A DNA stretch of 64,000 nt from Cotesia glomerata (taxonomy: Eukaryota > Arthropoda > Insecta > Hymenoptera > Braconidae). The stretch spans positions 5,617,771-5,681,770 of the forward strand of contig NC_058165.1 of the NCBI RefSeq assembly GCF_020080835.1, given 5' to 3'. A program made the position numbers and the translations under genes. Positions 34,435 to 46,939 of this stretch are shown here, piece after piece (the stretch's first letter is position 1; each line of letters opens with the position of its first letter). The notes below the pieces were generated by a model that was given only the letters and a program-made list of their open reading frames with translations, had not been told where the DNA came from and searched no databases.

Positions 34435-35545
34435 GAGGGTATTCTGGTCTAGAAGCCTAAATTTTAGGCATTTTTCAAACTAACATAAAAAAAAAATTAA
34501 GAACATTTTTACTATCGGTTTTTTTATATGATGTTTATTAACGTTTCAAGAATATAAAAAAAAATTGAAAAAAAAAAAATGATAAATTGGACAAATTACA
34601 GGTCGGTGAAGTGGGGGCTACAAAAAAAACGGTGCACCCTGGTTGACATGATTCCAGCCCTTGTAGTGATCTGAAACAAAAAAATTTGAAAAATTCTCAA
34701 TCTGTAAAGATGTCGCTATCGCGTTGACTTTAGTCAAGAAAAAAAAAAAAAATTCACAAAATGGCATCGACATGAAATATCAATTTTTTTTTTTACCCCC
34801 TTTTTTTGACCTTTTCGAATTTTTTAAAAATACTCCAAATTGAAATTTTTTAAAATCCAAGGCAGACGCGATAGAGAGATATATAAAGAAGATTCCCACC
34901 AAATTTCAAAAGAATCGGTCGGGTAGAACTTGAGCTATCATGTCAACCACTTCAAAAAAAGTAGTTTTGAGAAAGACGCGTTTAAAGTTTGAGAAACAAT
35001 TATAGTAGAATAACTCGTATAATAACATTCAATACTCACTTTGGATTAATCGGCGATTCCAGATCCATACATTGGGCCTTCCTCAACTTCATATTCGATG
35101 TTTTGTGAAGTTCTTTCAGCTAATCGAGCTGTTCTGCCTTCTTTGGAAGCAGCAGTAGCTCGTAGCTCAGAGCGCTCAATTCGAACTTCGTTACGTCTGA
35201 TAGCAAATGAATGAGCTTCAGTACCAACGGTGATGCCCATAAGTTCCATCATTTTTAAGATGGGTAAATAACCTTCATTAAAAATGGAATATATATGAAG
35301 GCTTATGTCGAAAACAAAAGAGTTCTTGGAAAGAACGAGTGCTCAAGTCTTCCAGGAACTGCCACTGTTTATTGTGTGATTCGCGACGATCGGCCGGCTT
35401 AGATGCTGCGTCACAAAATCGACTGTATCTTCGAAAATAATTCGAATTTTGAAAAATCCATTTAAGGACATATTTTTAAAGGTCTAAACTTTGAAAATAT
35501 GCAAAAAAAATCGATTTTTTCAAATTTCTAGACCAGAATACCCCC
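34435..35545. mobile_element. TTAA element with transposase C-terminus
   Basis: Flanked by TTAA (34431-34434 and 35546-35549). The termini GAGGGTATTCTGGTCTAGAA and TTCTAGACCAGAATACCCCC are inverted. A shorter relative is at 56125-56618. It holds a coding remnant at 35046-35342. Confidence 0.85.
35046..35342 (-). pseudogene. Transposase C-terminal remnant
   Basis: The frame on the minus strand runs from about 35342 to the stop at 35046. It includes FNEGYLPILKMMELMGI, a charged Arg/Glu-rich helix (RRNEVRIERSE) and a terminal EGPMYGSGIAD. This pattern (helical tail ending YGAGIAD-like) recalls the C-termini of insect transposases of TTAA-type (Kolobok/Mutator-like) elements; the match is from memory. 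No N-terminal or catalytic part remains. A start cannot be assigned. Confidence 0.55.
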
Positions 35546-35550
35546 TTAAG

Positions 35551-35926
35551 TTTCATGCCATTGGTCAAGTGACTAGTGGATCTAATTTAAGCCCATAGAT
35601 GGACAGTTCATCATCGCTTTTGTTCGAGAGCTATATTCTCTCTTCCCATTAGTTCGATGGAAATCCATCGAACTTGAATACTAGTAAAGCTGGAAGCTTG
35701 TAGTATCTGTTCGAGTTATCAAGATGTTAAGTGTATGATAGTGAAAGAAATCGAATGACAGCAAAGACAGACTTGGAAAAAATAAATGGGCTTGGTTACC
35801 AAGCCAGGAATCGAACCTGGATCTCCCTGATAACATGTCAGGAGCTCTACCAGATGATGAACTGTCCATCTATGGGCTTGAATTAGATCCACTAGTTACT
35901 TGACTAATGGTATGAAACTTAAACTT
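35551..35926. mobile_element. Foldback element carrying a second tRNA-like sequence
   Basis: Arms of about 70 bp (35551-35621 and 35857-35926) start AAGTTTCAT(G/A)CCATT and run to GGACAGTTCATCATC. The right arm continues into a tRNA-like sequence at 35799-35868, so the left arm is an inverted copy of its 5' part. Confidence 0.75.
35799..35868 (-). other. tRNA-like sequence in the foldback
   Basis: On the minus strand: A box TCATCTGGTAGAGC, anticodon-like arm CCTGACATGTTATCAGG, perfect T arm CCAGG-TTCGATT-CCTGG. The acceptor stem is not convincing; probably tRNA-derived. Confidence 0.6.
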
Positions 35927-36062
35927 ATATATAATAAATAATTTTAGATATAAGAACTTCAATTAAATAGTGGTAATGCTATTTAACTAGATATTCCTAG
36001 CTCAGAAAACTATATTTTTCTCTCAGTGCATAAATAGTGACAGGAAAATGGAATTGAATATA

Positions 36063-36570
36063 TACTGAAATAAAAGTGCATATTTAAATGAATTATAACG
36101 CCACAAGTTAAAAATACAGTTTTCTAACTTTTTTTTTTGTAATTACTCGAACTATGCATTAGTTTAAGTATACTTAATTTAAGTATAAAGTTATAACTAT
36201 TGATAAATAGTTATATCGACTATATTTTAATAAATATTTTTCTGTTATTGTGTTTTACAAAAAATTATTAAGTGATTGAAAGTATTTTACGGACGATGTC
36301 TCAGATAGCTTTACTGGAAGCGCCCTTGGTGCGTAATCAAAAGATCCGCGTTCGATTCCCAGTCCGGGCTGTCCAAATTATTTTTTCGATTTTCTGAGTT
36401 GAAGTTAATCAAGATGATTACCAAGCCGATATTTAACTAAAAATAGTTTAAGTAACTATCGATTGGGGTTCAATGTAATAAATAACTTAAGTACAAGAAC
36501 TTCAATTAAATAGTGGTGTGCTATTTAACTAGATATTCCTAGCTCAGAAAACTATATTTTTCTCTCAGTG
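36063..36570 (+). mobile_element. tRNA-carrying TIR element, copy 2
   Basis: Starts TACTGAAATAAAAGTGCAT, ends TTTTTCTCTCAGTG; tRNA-like part at 36291-36373. It is separated from copies 1 and 3 by the same ~35-bp spacer (CATAAATAGTGACAGGAAAA and following). Copies 2 and 3 are almost identical and about 543 bp apart, so they form a tandem duplication. Confidence 0.85.
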
Positions 36571-36604
36571 CATAAATAGTGACAGGAAAATGGAATTGAA
36601 TACA

Positions 36605-37111
36605 TACTGAAATAAAAGTGCATATTTAGATGAATTATAACGTCACAAGTTAAAAATACAGTTTTCTAACTTTTTTTTTGTAATTACTCGAACTATGCAT
36701 TAGTTTAAGTATACTTAATTTAAGTATAAAGTTATAACTATTGATAAATAGTTATATCGACTATATTTTAATAAATATTTTTCTGTTATCGTGTTTTACA
36801 AAAAATTATTAAGTGATTGAAAGTATTTTACGGACGATGTCTCAGATAGCTTTACTGGAAGCGCTCTTGGTGCGTAATCAAAAGATCCGCGTTCGATTCC
36901 CGGTCCGGGCTGTCCAAATTATTTTTTTGGTTTTCTGAGTTGAAGTTAATCAAGATGATTACCAAGCCGATATTTAACTAAAAATAGTTTAAGTAACTAT
37001 CGATTGGGGTTCAATGTAATAAATAACTCAAGTACAAGAACTTCAATTAAATAGTGGTGTGCTATTTAACTAGATTTTCCTAGTGCAGAGAACCAGATTT
37101 TTCTCTCAATG
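36605..37111 (+). mobile_element. tRNA-carrying TIR element, copy 3
   Basis: Nearly identical to copy 2; tRNA-like part at about 36832-36915. It ends TTTTCTCTCAATG followed by TA. Confidence 0.85.
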
Positions 37112-37114
37112 TAA

Positions 37115-38990
37115 ATATACATATAACTTACATCTATAAATAATAAAAAATTAAATATATATTTTCCTCGCTAAATAATGGTGTTACTTATAAGCAGGGT
37201 CGAGTGAATGCCTAGGTCACTAGATATGTAGTGTCCATAACATACACATACGTATTTCCACATACATCTGTAGCTTTATCATTAATTCATCAAAATGAAG
37301 ATCCCATGGATATAAAAATAATTTGGTTTATGGTAACAGAAGCGACACCCATGTCCAAGAGATATGAGTCAACGTAGCTACAATATTACGCAGGTCTCCA
37401 TATGCCGTCTATAACACAAAAATGAATTGTGAAAACTTTTCATTTTTCTTCAAGGTTTTTTTTTATACTTTTTTGATGCAAAAAACCATTGAAGTGAATT
37501 GAAGATTGATTGTACTTTGTAAGAGTATAAAATAAAAATTTTCCAACATTCGCTTCCACGTATGTGTACAATATATAATGAGTTTGAGGATCTTCTGCCC
37601 ATTCCACTCGTCATTGAGCATGTTGTCCGGCTGATAAATAGTAGCAGGTCCTATGCGAGTCTAGTCTGACATATACATCGCATCTGTGAGGCTTGACAGA
37701 GTTATATACTTTAATGCACGAAAAACTTGAGTACTTGTCCCTTGAGGGGATATAAGGGGTAGAACCGCTTGCTCGCGCCCCCTTGTTCAATAATATACCA
37801 GGGTGTTTCCTATTATCATTATAATCATGGACCGAAGCACTGATCAGCTGTATTGTTAGTGCCAAATGCTGGCTGGTGTACTGTTGTATCGTAAACCTAC
37901 TGAGAAGGTACCATAATATTTAACAATACAATAGATATGTTTCAGAATATATATATATGTACCTCTAAATTATCATTATGAAAAAAAAAAAAAAATGAAA
38001 ACGAGGTTAGTTGAGTTTGTTAAGAAAAATAATTAATTAGAATATGTGAACTACTGGATTTTTTTTGTTTTAACAAAAGAAAAATTCCTGTCAATATAAG
38101 AAAGTTTCTGTGTTAACGTAGAAGAAATTTTTATGTTATACTTATGACAAAATCGACAAAAACTTTAATCTACTAACTACACTGAATAAAAAGGATTTTT
38201 TTCAAAAGATATGCAAATTCAAAATTTCGCGATTTTTCCAGTTTTTCAATTATGTTTTTGTAATATCTCGAAAGCTATTATAGATACAGGAATGGCCTTT
38301 CGTTTGTGTGAAAGGGGACACTTGAAACTATTAAAAAAAAATATTTTAGAAAAAAGTTTTGAAAAATTCGAAATTTGTCCAATTTTGAATTTTTTAAAAT
38401 CCTCAAAAATAACGATTGACACTAAAATTTTGGCTTAATTTTTTTTGTATAATACCTTGTATTAAAAATATAAATTTTTGAATTTCAAAAAAAATTTTTT
38501 TTTTATGCAACTTCTAAATAAGGTAAACTTATGACGATACAAAGTATTGTAATTTTTAGCATTAAAAAATTAAATGCCCGACGTGGAAATATTAAATAAT
38601 AAATTAATTTCAATTATTTTTTATTTTTTGAACATCTAGATGTATCTGTCTGCATGTAACAAGTATTAGCTCCAAATAATACTCATCCCAATTTTTGAAT
38701 TAGATTAGTTTATTTACTTTGTAGTGATTTTCTTTGTTCTGAAAAAAATAAATAAAATCAAAAATCGATTTTCGCTACATGTTACAAATACTTCGAGTGC
38801 CTAAAGGAGTATCGAATTTTTGGAGCACTCTGATCTTCTTAAAATATTTCTTATGTCTCAATGTGGTTTTCCTTACATCTTTTCTCCTCAACTTTTCTCT
38901 CATGTAATTGAAAGAAATAAAATATTTTACGTAATCTATGCACTCAAATATCGGGAAATAGTATATTCTAGAATAAACAAGTGCAACAAA
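37115..38990. other. Gene-free region
   Basis: No gene is recognised. The GC-richer part at 37580-37880 has an 84-codon minus-strand frame with no motif. 38190-38500 is AT-rich and of unknown nature. Confidence 0.4.
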
Positions 38991-38993
38991 CTG

Positions 38994-39023
38994 TTATATA
39001 TATATATATATACACACACATAT

Positions 39024-39101
<78 letters not shown>
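38994..39101. repeat. (TA)n-(CA)n-(GA)n compound microsatellite
   Basis: TA repeats with CA and CATA units, then about 46 bp of GA repeats. Confidence 0.95.
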
Positions 39102-39508
39102 TTTTCGGGCACTTCTATTCTCAGCACATGTTTTCAATGCTTACTTATACATACGTAGAGGGATGCCATCCCTTGTGTATCACATATGTCAAATATTCTT
39201 TAGGGAGATTTCACTCCTCGCTGTGTAGATCAGAATATATACGGAGAATGCGCATGTTTACATTTCAAACAATATTCTTCTATAAAATATCATCGATAGT
39301 ACTATCAATCTCTATACTGAGATACATTTTTACATCTAATAAGTTCTTTTCTCCCATCTAATTCTAAATTAGGTTATTTACAATAAACAAATTTCTTATT
39401 TATGCACCATCAACTAATTTAGTTAAATATTTAACACTTTTATGTGTAAATTTAACATTTATTTTTGCTTATTTAATTTATTTATGATAAATGTATCATA
39501 GTTCTAAG

Positions 39509-39661
39509 GTTGACGTTGGACGAACACATTTCGAGAAACAACCACCAAGCAATTTAAGGAAAAGTAATTTCTTTCATTTCGTTATCGCTCTTTACGATCG
39601 TAGTGGCCAGCCAATCGAAATTGAAAGAACTGCGTTGATCGGGTTTGTTGAGAAGGACCAG
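39509..39661 (+). pseudogene. Orphan Collier/EBF DNA-binding-domain exon
   Basis: Collier/EBF (COE) factors are zinc-finger and HLH transcription factors of neurons and muscle. This 51-codon segment encodes the start of the COE DNA-binding domain: GRTHFEKQPPSNLRK, SNFFHFVIALYDRSGQ and IEIERTALIGFVEKDQ. It ends at a donor, GACCAG/GTTAGT. Two residues differ from the near-invariant family sequence as I recall it (GRAHFEK, TAFIGF). The preceding TCTAA/G suggests a lost acceptor (AG to AA): with AG one base earlier, the phase would fit the N-terminal exon's phase-2 donor at 55140. It lies 15 kb upstream of that exon on the same strand, the wrong order for one gene. Hence a duplicated, probably dead exon is the best reading; a rearranged or misassembled locus is the alternative. 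Confidence 0.7.
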
Positions 39662-39839
39662 GTTAGTTTTATTTTTTTTATTATCGTTGTTTTGATATTA
39701 GTAGGGCAGGAAAACATGCTAGTTATCAAAATGTGACACTTTTTAGCTTTCATAATGATTATTACGCTTTAAAACTATCAATTTAAAATTTTAATGGAAA
39801 TTTTTACCAATTTATAAGGACTGAATTCCTATTTTCATT

Positions 39840-41535
39840 TAAATCAAATGAGACTCTTTTGTTATAAATAAATCTCTTGTTTAAATACCACCAACTAATA
39901 CTTATTTAACACAAATAAATGAATTTTATTTGAGACAAAGATATGGTTTATTCAGTGTATTTATTTTAATTAAATTAGCCATTTGTTTGTAGTTAACAAA
40001 TCTTTCTTTAATAACTTTAAAATCATTTATTTCAGTCAAATCAGATTTGTTAACTATAAACAAGTGTGATATTTTAATTTCGGTTAAGAAATCATGCTTT
40101 GTAATATAGTAAATAATATCTGGGATATTTTTAGGGTTGTGAAAGGAATGAGGATGAGTTTATTTATATAATTTCTATTAGGGTAATTTTTAATAAACTA
40201 AAATTATTAGGTAAGAGTTGGTTTTTATAGTTTTTTTCCATTATTCAATTAATCTCAAATTTATGTATGTATATAAAATTACTCAATTATAACAGGCGAC
40301 GATAAAGGTATTAAAATTACGATAATTCAAATAGCGACAGTAGTGACTCAAACGTCTTATGATTTATTTAAAACGAGATTTGTTAACTATTAACAAATCT
40401 TATTTGAATGAAATAAATAGGCGAATTGAATCAAATAAATAAAAACAAAATAGTAAGGTAAAAGCCCCAATTATTGACGCTATAAGAGACAAAGTTATGA
40501 TTTCATTTTTTTTAAGCAATCAAATATAAATATCGATGAATTTTGTTTGTGGTAATGTCTTCAGTAATGTTTTAACTAATCAATTTCTTTTTTTAAAATG
40601 ATAATCAGTGATATTTACTAATTAATTTTAAATAATTAAATATATGATCTGGATACACCAATTATTGACGGGTTAAAAAACTGATTGATCTAATTATTGA
40701 CGTACCGTAACCCCAATTATTGACGCCCCTACTGCACATGCGTCGAATCATTTGGTTATATTGTTATTTATCAAAAACTTGATATAAAGTAATCAATATT
40801 ATTAAAGTTAATTAATAATAATTTCTATGAATGAATAATTATTATGAAAAATATAACAATTTACTTAAAAACTTATTTAACACTAAAACACGCCGAGTTA
40901 TTTGACAGTTAAAAGCCTTGAATATAATCGTGTATATAACGTATTTTATACTTAAAAAAAAGGCGTCATAGCGCTGTCGACTGGCTGTCAATATGGGATT
41001 CACCATAAAAATTATGAACTAGTTATTGACTCCCATTATTTAAATATCATAAAGCATACAATTAATTTCGATTATTTAATTTTATAAATATTTCATATAT
41101 TGTTAATTGAAAAAAAAATAGATCATATAATTACATGAAAAAATTAATTTAAACTCGGCAGTTAAAAAAAATGCTTTTCTAACCAAAGTTGTTAAGAAAA
41201 TAGACGCTCGTAAGCTGATTTGATGAACTGGTGCTAACTTTATTTTTTTTTAATAATTAATATTTAATATTTTGAACTGAATGTGATTTTTTTCAATTTT
41301 TTAATTAATTAGAATTTAATAAAAATTTATTTGATCGTTATTCTTATTACAGATAATTTAATATATTTAAAAATAATTTAGGGTGTCAATATTTAGACCC
41401 CCGTCAATAATTGGGGCTTTTACCTTATTTTGTTAAAAGTAATCCATATTTAAATAAAATAAATTTGTTAATATTAAATACGTATTTTTAAGTTAATTCA
41501 ATTAAATCTACGAATTTAAACCAAACAAACTGTTT
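39840..41535. repeat. AT-rich repeat I, copy 1, split by element H
   Basis: It shares TCAAAGATATGG-like, TTTATAGTTAACAAATCTTTC and AAACCAAACAAACTGTTTTC with 46855-47640. Element H (40455-41425) lies inside. Limits approximate. Confidence 0.55.
40455..41425. mobile_element. TIR element H with ATTATTGACG subterminal repeats
   Basis: The ends TAAGGTAAAAGCCCCAATTA and the inverse are ~26 bp long and include ATTGACG. The motif ATTATTGACG recurs near 40472, 40665, 40697, 40725 and (inverted) 41405. No coding capacity. The target duplication is unclear. Confidence 0.8.
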
Positions 41536-41539
41536 TCTT

Positions 41540-42258
41540 AGTTTGTATTTTATTGCGGTGAGTTTCTACGTCTGGATGTTGTCAGCTTTACATAGAGATC
41601 TATAGAAACACAAATCCGAATATTATAACCATGAAAGTAGTAATAGGCTTAACAGCTCTATTTAATCCAAATAAGAGGTGCAGGGCGCAACAAACAATAT
41701 TGAGACGTATGTGTACGAAGCGACCCTTGTGATTGTAATTGAATTTTGGTCAGTGCACCGATGTTCATTTGACATCGTTTAACATCATTACTATTAGGGT
41801 CTTAACATTGAAACCACAGCACTTCTGGTCATCTTATTGAATTAATCTTATGTGTAGTAGATTTTTTTGTTCTGCTTATACAAACCTTTTCATGAATTAA
41901 AGTGATGCCCACAGATATAAACTATTGTTACTGCCTTGGCCCAACGCAGTACCATGGCCATAAGGAAGCAATGTTACAGACTGTTGAGCAGCAGAGAGAG
42001 CTATTATACATCACAGATGTGAAGTATACCTATGTACTGTATAATGTAGCAGTAAAAGCTCCAATCTGATTCCATAAGGACCGAAAAACGGTACTTTACT
42101 TGAAAAAACACTGTTGTGATTTGAAATTTTATTAAAAAGATTCAAAATATTTATTTGCCGGAATATTTATTTCTTTGATTAAATTTAATGTATGAAAATT
42201 TGAGATTGAATTTATTATTCGAATAATATTCTGCGAAAGAATTTTTTGATATGGCCTA
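41540..42258. other. Gene-free stretch
   Basis: Moderately GC-richer at 41570-42070; no gene or repeat pair recognised. Confidence 0.4.
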
Positions 42259-42262
42259 TTAA

Positions 42263-42747
42263 GGTAGTTGTTATGGTACAATATTGTCACAAAATTAGAG
42301 ATTATGCGCGCCGCAAAAGTATATGAGCTTGTAGCTAAGTAATCCATTATTTTTACGCAAGACAGTACCCGTGGAAACACAACCCATACAATTTTTTTCT
42401 GTCCGACTCCGTAGATGTATAGTTTTTCATAAATTGTTCAACTTTAATCCGTTATTTATAAATAATTTGACGGTCAACATTTTTTTTTATTTTTTTTTAA
42501 ACTCACAACAAATACATTAAAAGACTGTCAGTTTTTTGAAAGTTTTTTTTTATAACTAAGAATCTGGTACAGAACTGCAGAGAGCGTATGCAATCAATGT
42601 TACATATCTAATTTTCAATTGAATTCATTTCGAGTTATAGGTAGTCAATCGACTTCAAATTTTTAGGGTAATTGTATCATCATGTCCTTAATAAATATAC
42701 AAAAATTAAGAATTTTTTGATGGTATGCCTTAACCACCACAAGTACC
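42263..42747. mobile_element. TTAA element C, copy 2 (intact)
   Basis: TTAA at 42259-42262 and 42748-42751. Termini GGTAGTTGTTATGG and CCACAAGTACC are inverted. This uninterrupted copy serves as the empty-site reference for copies 1 and 3. Non-coding. Confidence 0.85.
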
Positions 42748-42788
42748 TTAAGGAATAATTCTGGTTCCGGCGCTCGAAAAAAAAGGTA

Positions 42789-43956
42789 CACTGAAAAAAA
42801 AAATTAGGAAAACGGTTGACCCTAAAGGCCATCCCTGCAACTTCCCGCTACCTCTATACCTAAGTGCTCAATAATTCACTTATTTTTTAAGCTCTTCAAG
42901 CTCAAAAATATAATTTTTGTGTAATTTTGAGCTCTCCCAGCTCAAATAAAACGCTGTTCTGTGCTTTTGAGCTCTTCGAGCTCAACAGGCTAATGCAAGT
43001 TTTATAGAACACTATTTTTTGAATTTTCAATCCGCAATCACTTTTGAATGAATTAACCGATTTTCTTGCAGTTTACGGCATTCAACGCAGTTTTTTGAGT
43101 TCTTTGAAAAATCTTCAAGCGTAAACTGGTCAGACTAAAAATTTTATAGAAATCCTGGAAAAAACATTTTTCTCAATTTTTTTCGATAACGATATCTCAC
43201 GAACAAATCAACCGATTTTGACCGGGCTGGTGGCAATCGACACGGTTTTTTGAGGTTAAGAGCTGATTAGTTTTTGGAATTGATCGGTTTAGCCGTTTAA
43301 AAGATATTTCAAAAAAACGAATTTTTGGAAATTTTATATATCAGAATTCTAGGGGCAAAGGCACTCTTTGGAACGCCGCTTATTTCGATCGAATCGGATG
43401 ATACGTTCAAAAGTTATGAGAGATTTACACACACACATACATACATACATACCGAAACGGTGACATCACCGCGGAAATAGTCAGGAAAGCTTCCTAGGAC
43501 CTCAAAACGTCGAGATCCGATGAAAACTCGATTTTCGAAAAACGGGGTGAAAACAATAACTTCCCGATTTTTGAAAATTTTAAATTTTCTTAGCGGGAAG
43601 TTAAAAATTCTTGACTGGAGTGTAAATTTTCTTGGCTCAAGATAATATTAAAGAAGATTGAAAATTTCGTGAATGAAGTCATAGTTTCTTGAGCCAAGAA
43701 AATTGTCTTGAGTCAAGAATATTTCTTCTTCCTTCAAAATAACTTTTGTCTTCCTTAAAATTTTCTTGGCACAAGAAATTTGTTCTTTCTGGGTAATATT
43801 CATGATTTTTAACTTCCCGCTAAGAAAATCGAAGATTTTTGAAAAATCGGGAAGTTATTGGTTTTACCCCGTTTTTCGAAAATCGAGTTTTCATCAGATC
43901 TCGAAGTTTTGAGGTCCTAGGAAGCTTTCCTGACTATTCCCGCGAGGGTGTCACTA

Positions 43957-44026
<70 letters not shown>

Positions 44027-44673
44027 CTACTTATAATTTTTGAACGGTTGAACCGATTTTTTTGTGGTTGGTGCCATTCGAAAGGGTTTCACCAAACTTA
44101 GATTTCCTGTTAATTTGAACCGATTCGGACCGATAGATTTTGAGAAGTTTGAAGAAATCTAAAAAAAAATAGGAAAAAAAATTTTTTCAGAAGTGGTTTT
44201 TTTGGGATAACTTTTAAACGGCTTTACCGATCGATTCCAAAAACTAATCAGCTCTCAACCTTAAAAAACCACGTCAATCGCCGCCAATCTGGTCAAAATC
44301 GGTTAATTCGTTCAAGAAATATCGCGAACGAAAGAAAACCGAAAAAAGTGTTTTTTCGGAGTTACTCCGAAATTTCTAGTTTGACCAATTAAATCTTAGA
44401 AAATCTTCATGAGGCTTAAAAAACTGCGTAGAATGCCGACAACCGCGTAAAAATCGGTTCATTCATTCAAAAGTTATTGCAGTTTGAAAATTCAAAAAAT
44501 AGTGTTCTATGAAACTGCTATCAGACTTTTGAGCTCAAAGCGCTCAAAAGCATAAAAAAGGTATCTTTTTGAGCTCGAAGAGCTCAAAAAAAGTGGCCAG
44601 GTATTAACGGAATTGGCGGGAAGTTGCAGGGATGGCCTTTAGGGTCAACCGTTTTCCTAATTTTTTTACTCAG
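42789..44673. mobile_element. 1.9-kb foldback element, family G
   Basis: TA precedes CACTGAAAAAAAAAATTAGG at the left; the right end is TTTTTTTACTCAG. The two ~810-860-bp arms (42789-43602 and 43809-44673) are inverted copies, separated by ~205 bp. That spacer contains family-A-like TCTTGAGTCAAGAA sequence. The arms include GAGCTC blocks, CGATTTTGACCGG and a (AC)n/(GT)n tract. Single arms elsewhere: 22749, 24101 and 12763. Confidence 0.85.
43958..44023. repeat. (GT)n microsatellite
   Basis: About 32 GT units inside the right arm of the foldback; the left arm has the shorter (AC)n(ATAC)n tract at 43429-43452 in the equivalent position. Confidence 0.95.
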
Positions 44674-44816
44674 AAACTATTATAGATATAAATGTAAACT
44701 TTATTTAGCTTAACAATTGCCCTCTTGAATAACACAAAAAATATCTAAATTTATTTTTTTAATATTTTTTATATGAATAAACAACGGGTGAACGAAGCTC
44801 TGACAAAACGTTAGTA

Positions 44817-44983
44817 CACAGAAAAAAAATGTTCTTGAATCCAGTATATAATTTTGAAGAACTTAATATTCATGATTTGAGTAGAAAAATTCTTGATATT
44901 AATTGAAGGCAATTACCTTCTTCAAAATTATATTCTTGGTTCAAGAATTTTTCTCTTGAATCAAGTTAATTTTTTTTTCAGTG
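44817..44983. mobile_element. Family A MITE (167 bp)
   Basis: Preceded by TA; starts CACAGAAAAAAAATGTTCTT and ends TCAAGTTAATTTTTTTTTCAGTG. Confidence 0.8.
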
Positions 44984-44989
44984 CATAAA

Positions 44990-46850
44990 TCTCACGTACA
45001 TGATAACTTGATAACGGCTCGTCTAATACACTAAAACCAAAATTATTTACCTTCATTATATAACTAGTTATTGCACCAGCTACAGAGATTAATATTTATT
45101 GATAAATAACAAAATGGCGGAGATTTAAAAAGAAAACTGAAAAATAAGGCCTTTTTCACAGTTTTTAGTCCTAAAAAAATGGTAAAAATAAAAATTTTAA
45201 TTTGGTTGTAGCTGATGCAATAGCTGTTATTATGTAGAATATGTAATTTGAATTTAATTAAGGTCGGGTCAGTGGTTCCGGAGATATCATGTACGACAAT
45301 CAGAAAAATATACTTCTGAGATAAATGCGTTTAGTTTTTTTAATTTAAAAAAACAAAATCTCACCTATCCCTTAAATCCCTTCAGCCTCTTCAAAAATTT
45401 TATTTTCTTCCACTCGAACATCCACATAAACATCGTTTAATAATATAGTTACAGTGGTCCGATCACTTGGAAATTTTAACACAATACTTTTAGATATATG
45501 TACTTCCGAAAAATGTACAAAAAAATTTCTTTGAAAGTTTCAAACCAAAATGGTCCGTTAAACAGTAAAAAATAACTATTGCGTGTTGATGTAATGTTTT
45601 TTAATAAGATGTTAACAGATTACTATAAAAAAGAAAATTCAACAAGCTATGATTTTTTTGCGATGGAAAAGCAAAAAAAAACTGTCCTGACAATAATGTA
45701 AAAATGAAAATGTGGGGAGCAGAAAATTAAAGAAGGGAGGATTAAATTACCCGGCACAAAACACATTATACCTCATCTTGATAGACTTTATTCTCGCGCA
45801 GTACCTCATCAAAGTTCAGAAGATTTTCTTTTCTTAAGTTACTACAGCGAGTTTAAGGTATACTATAGTGAAAGTGTTTAAAATGACACACCATGTAATA
45901 TGTATGTAATCCTTTGTGCCGTAAAATGGGCAGTGCTATAAACTGAAATAAATAATAATAATCTAAGCAAGTGGAAAATTTTTTTTCATTGCGTCTAAAA
46001 AAGTTTACGTTAAATATTTAACAATTTATGTGTTAATTTTGCTCGAAAATAATGTCATATATTAAGTATAAAAATTTTTAATACAGAAGAGTTTTATACG
46101 CAGATATATGAGTGGTTAATTTTTTCTTGCTTAGAATTTACAATCACTTCTATAATCTGCTATAAATTTATTCAAACAAATTCTATAATTACTTTTTCAG
46201 TATTCCTCTGCACGTATTTTCTGCGAAAAGATTTATTACGTCAAACTTCAGACCCTTACCAATTTAATCAAGTTTGTTGTAGTGAATATATATATGTTTA
46301 TGTGTATATAAGAAAAAAAAAATACAGTAAGAAAGATAAAATACTGATCTATTGTTTTCAAGAATTTCAACAAACTTAATGTTATTTATGCTCGATGCGC
46401 TATTATAATAACTTTTAAATTTTTAATCAAAATTAAAAAAATTTTGTTCTTTAATTTTGCTATAATTATTCGATGTCTTTTGTGTAATAACAATCTATTT
46501 TAGAATTTTTAAAGAAACATTTGTTTGTCTCTGAGAATAATTCTCAGACAGTCTTGATAAATCTGGTTTGTAAGTCGGCAACAACTGTGTTAACCAGAGT
46601 AGCTAATGCGGGTGTTGGTCACCCAAGCGTAATCCTTAATAATAAGTTTAAATCCCCGACTAAAGAGTGTCCACAAGACCCTTGAATGTAGAAGGCAGCG
46701 ATCGATAAGACAATTTTAGTTATTCAGAAAAATATTTTAGAATTGATTTATTTTAATTACTTATTTACTTCTATGTATACATTCTATAGAGGTGTAAAAA
46801 AATACAAAAATTACATACACATTAATCATTAGCAACAATATATCATGACA
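44990..46850. other. Gene-free region
   Basis: No protein gene. At about 46575-46665 a plus-strand segment with GTTTAAATCCCC (a weak B box) and complementary ends GTCGG/CCGAC may be a decayed tRNA-like sequence. Confidence 0.35.
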
Positions 46851-46939
46851 CTGAGAGAATTAATTATTTGAATCAATTAAAACTCGTTTATTGTAAAGAA
46901 ATCTCTTGATACAATCTATTTGATACAAATAAATTAATT

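Larger units (their letters stand above)
33979..36028 (+). mobile_element. tRNA-carrying TIR element, copy 1 (with nested insertions)
   Basis: Preceded by TA, it starts CACTGAAAAAAAAGTG and ends ATTTTTCTCTCAGTG. It carries the tRNA-like sequence at 34190-34273. At about 34384-35923 it is interrupted by a foldback with its own tRNA-like sequence, itself interrupted by a TTAA element. ATAATAAATAATT occurs on both sides of this insertion. Confidence 0.75.

Noticed and set aside
38820..39158. 112-codon frame with RERERE run
   Set aside because: Translation of the TA/GA microsatellite.
43839..44036. 65-codon frame with CVCVCV run
   Set aside because: Translation of the GT microsatellite in a foldback arm.
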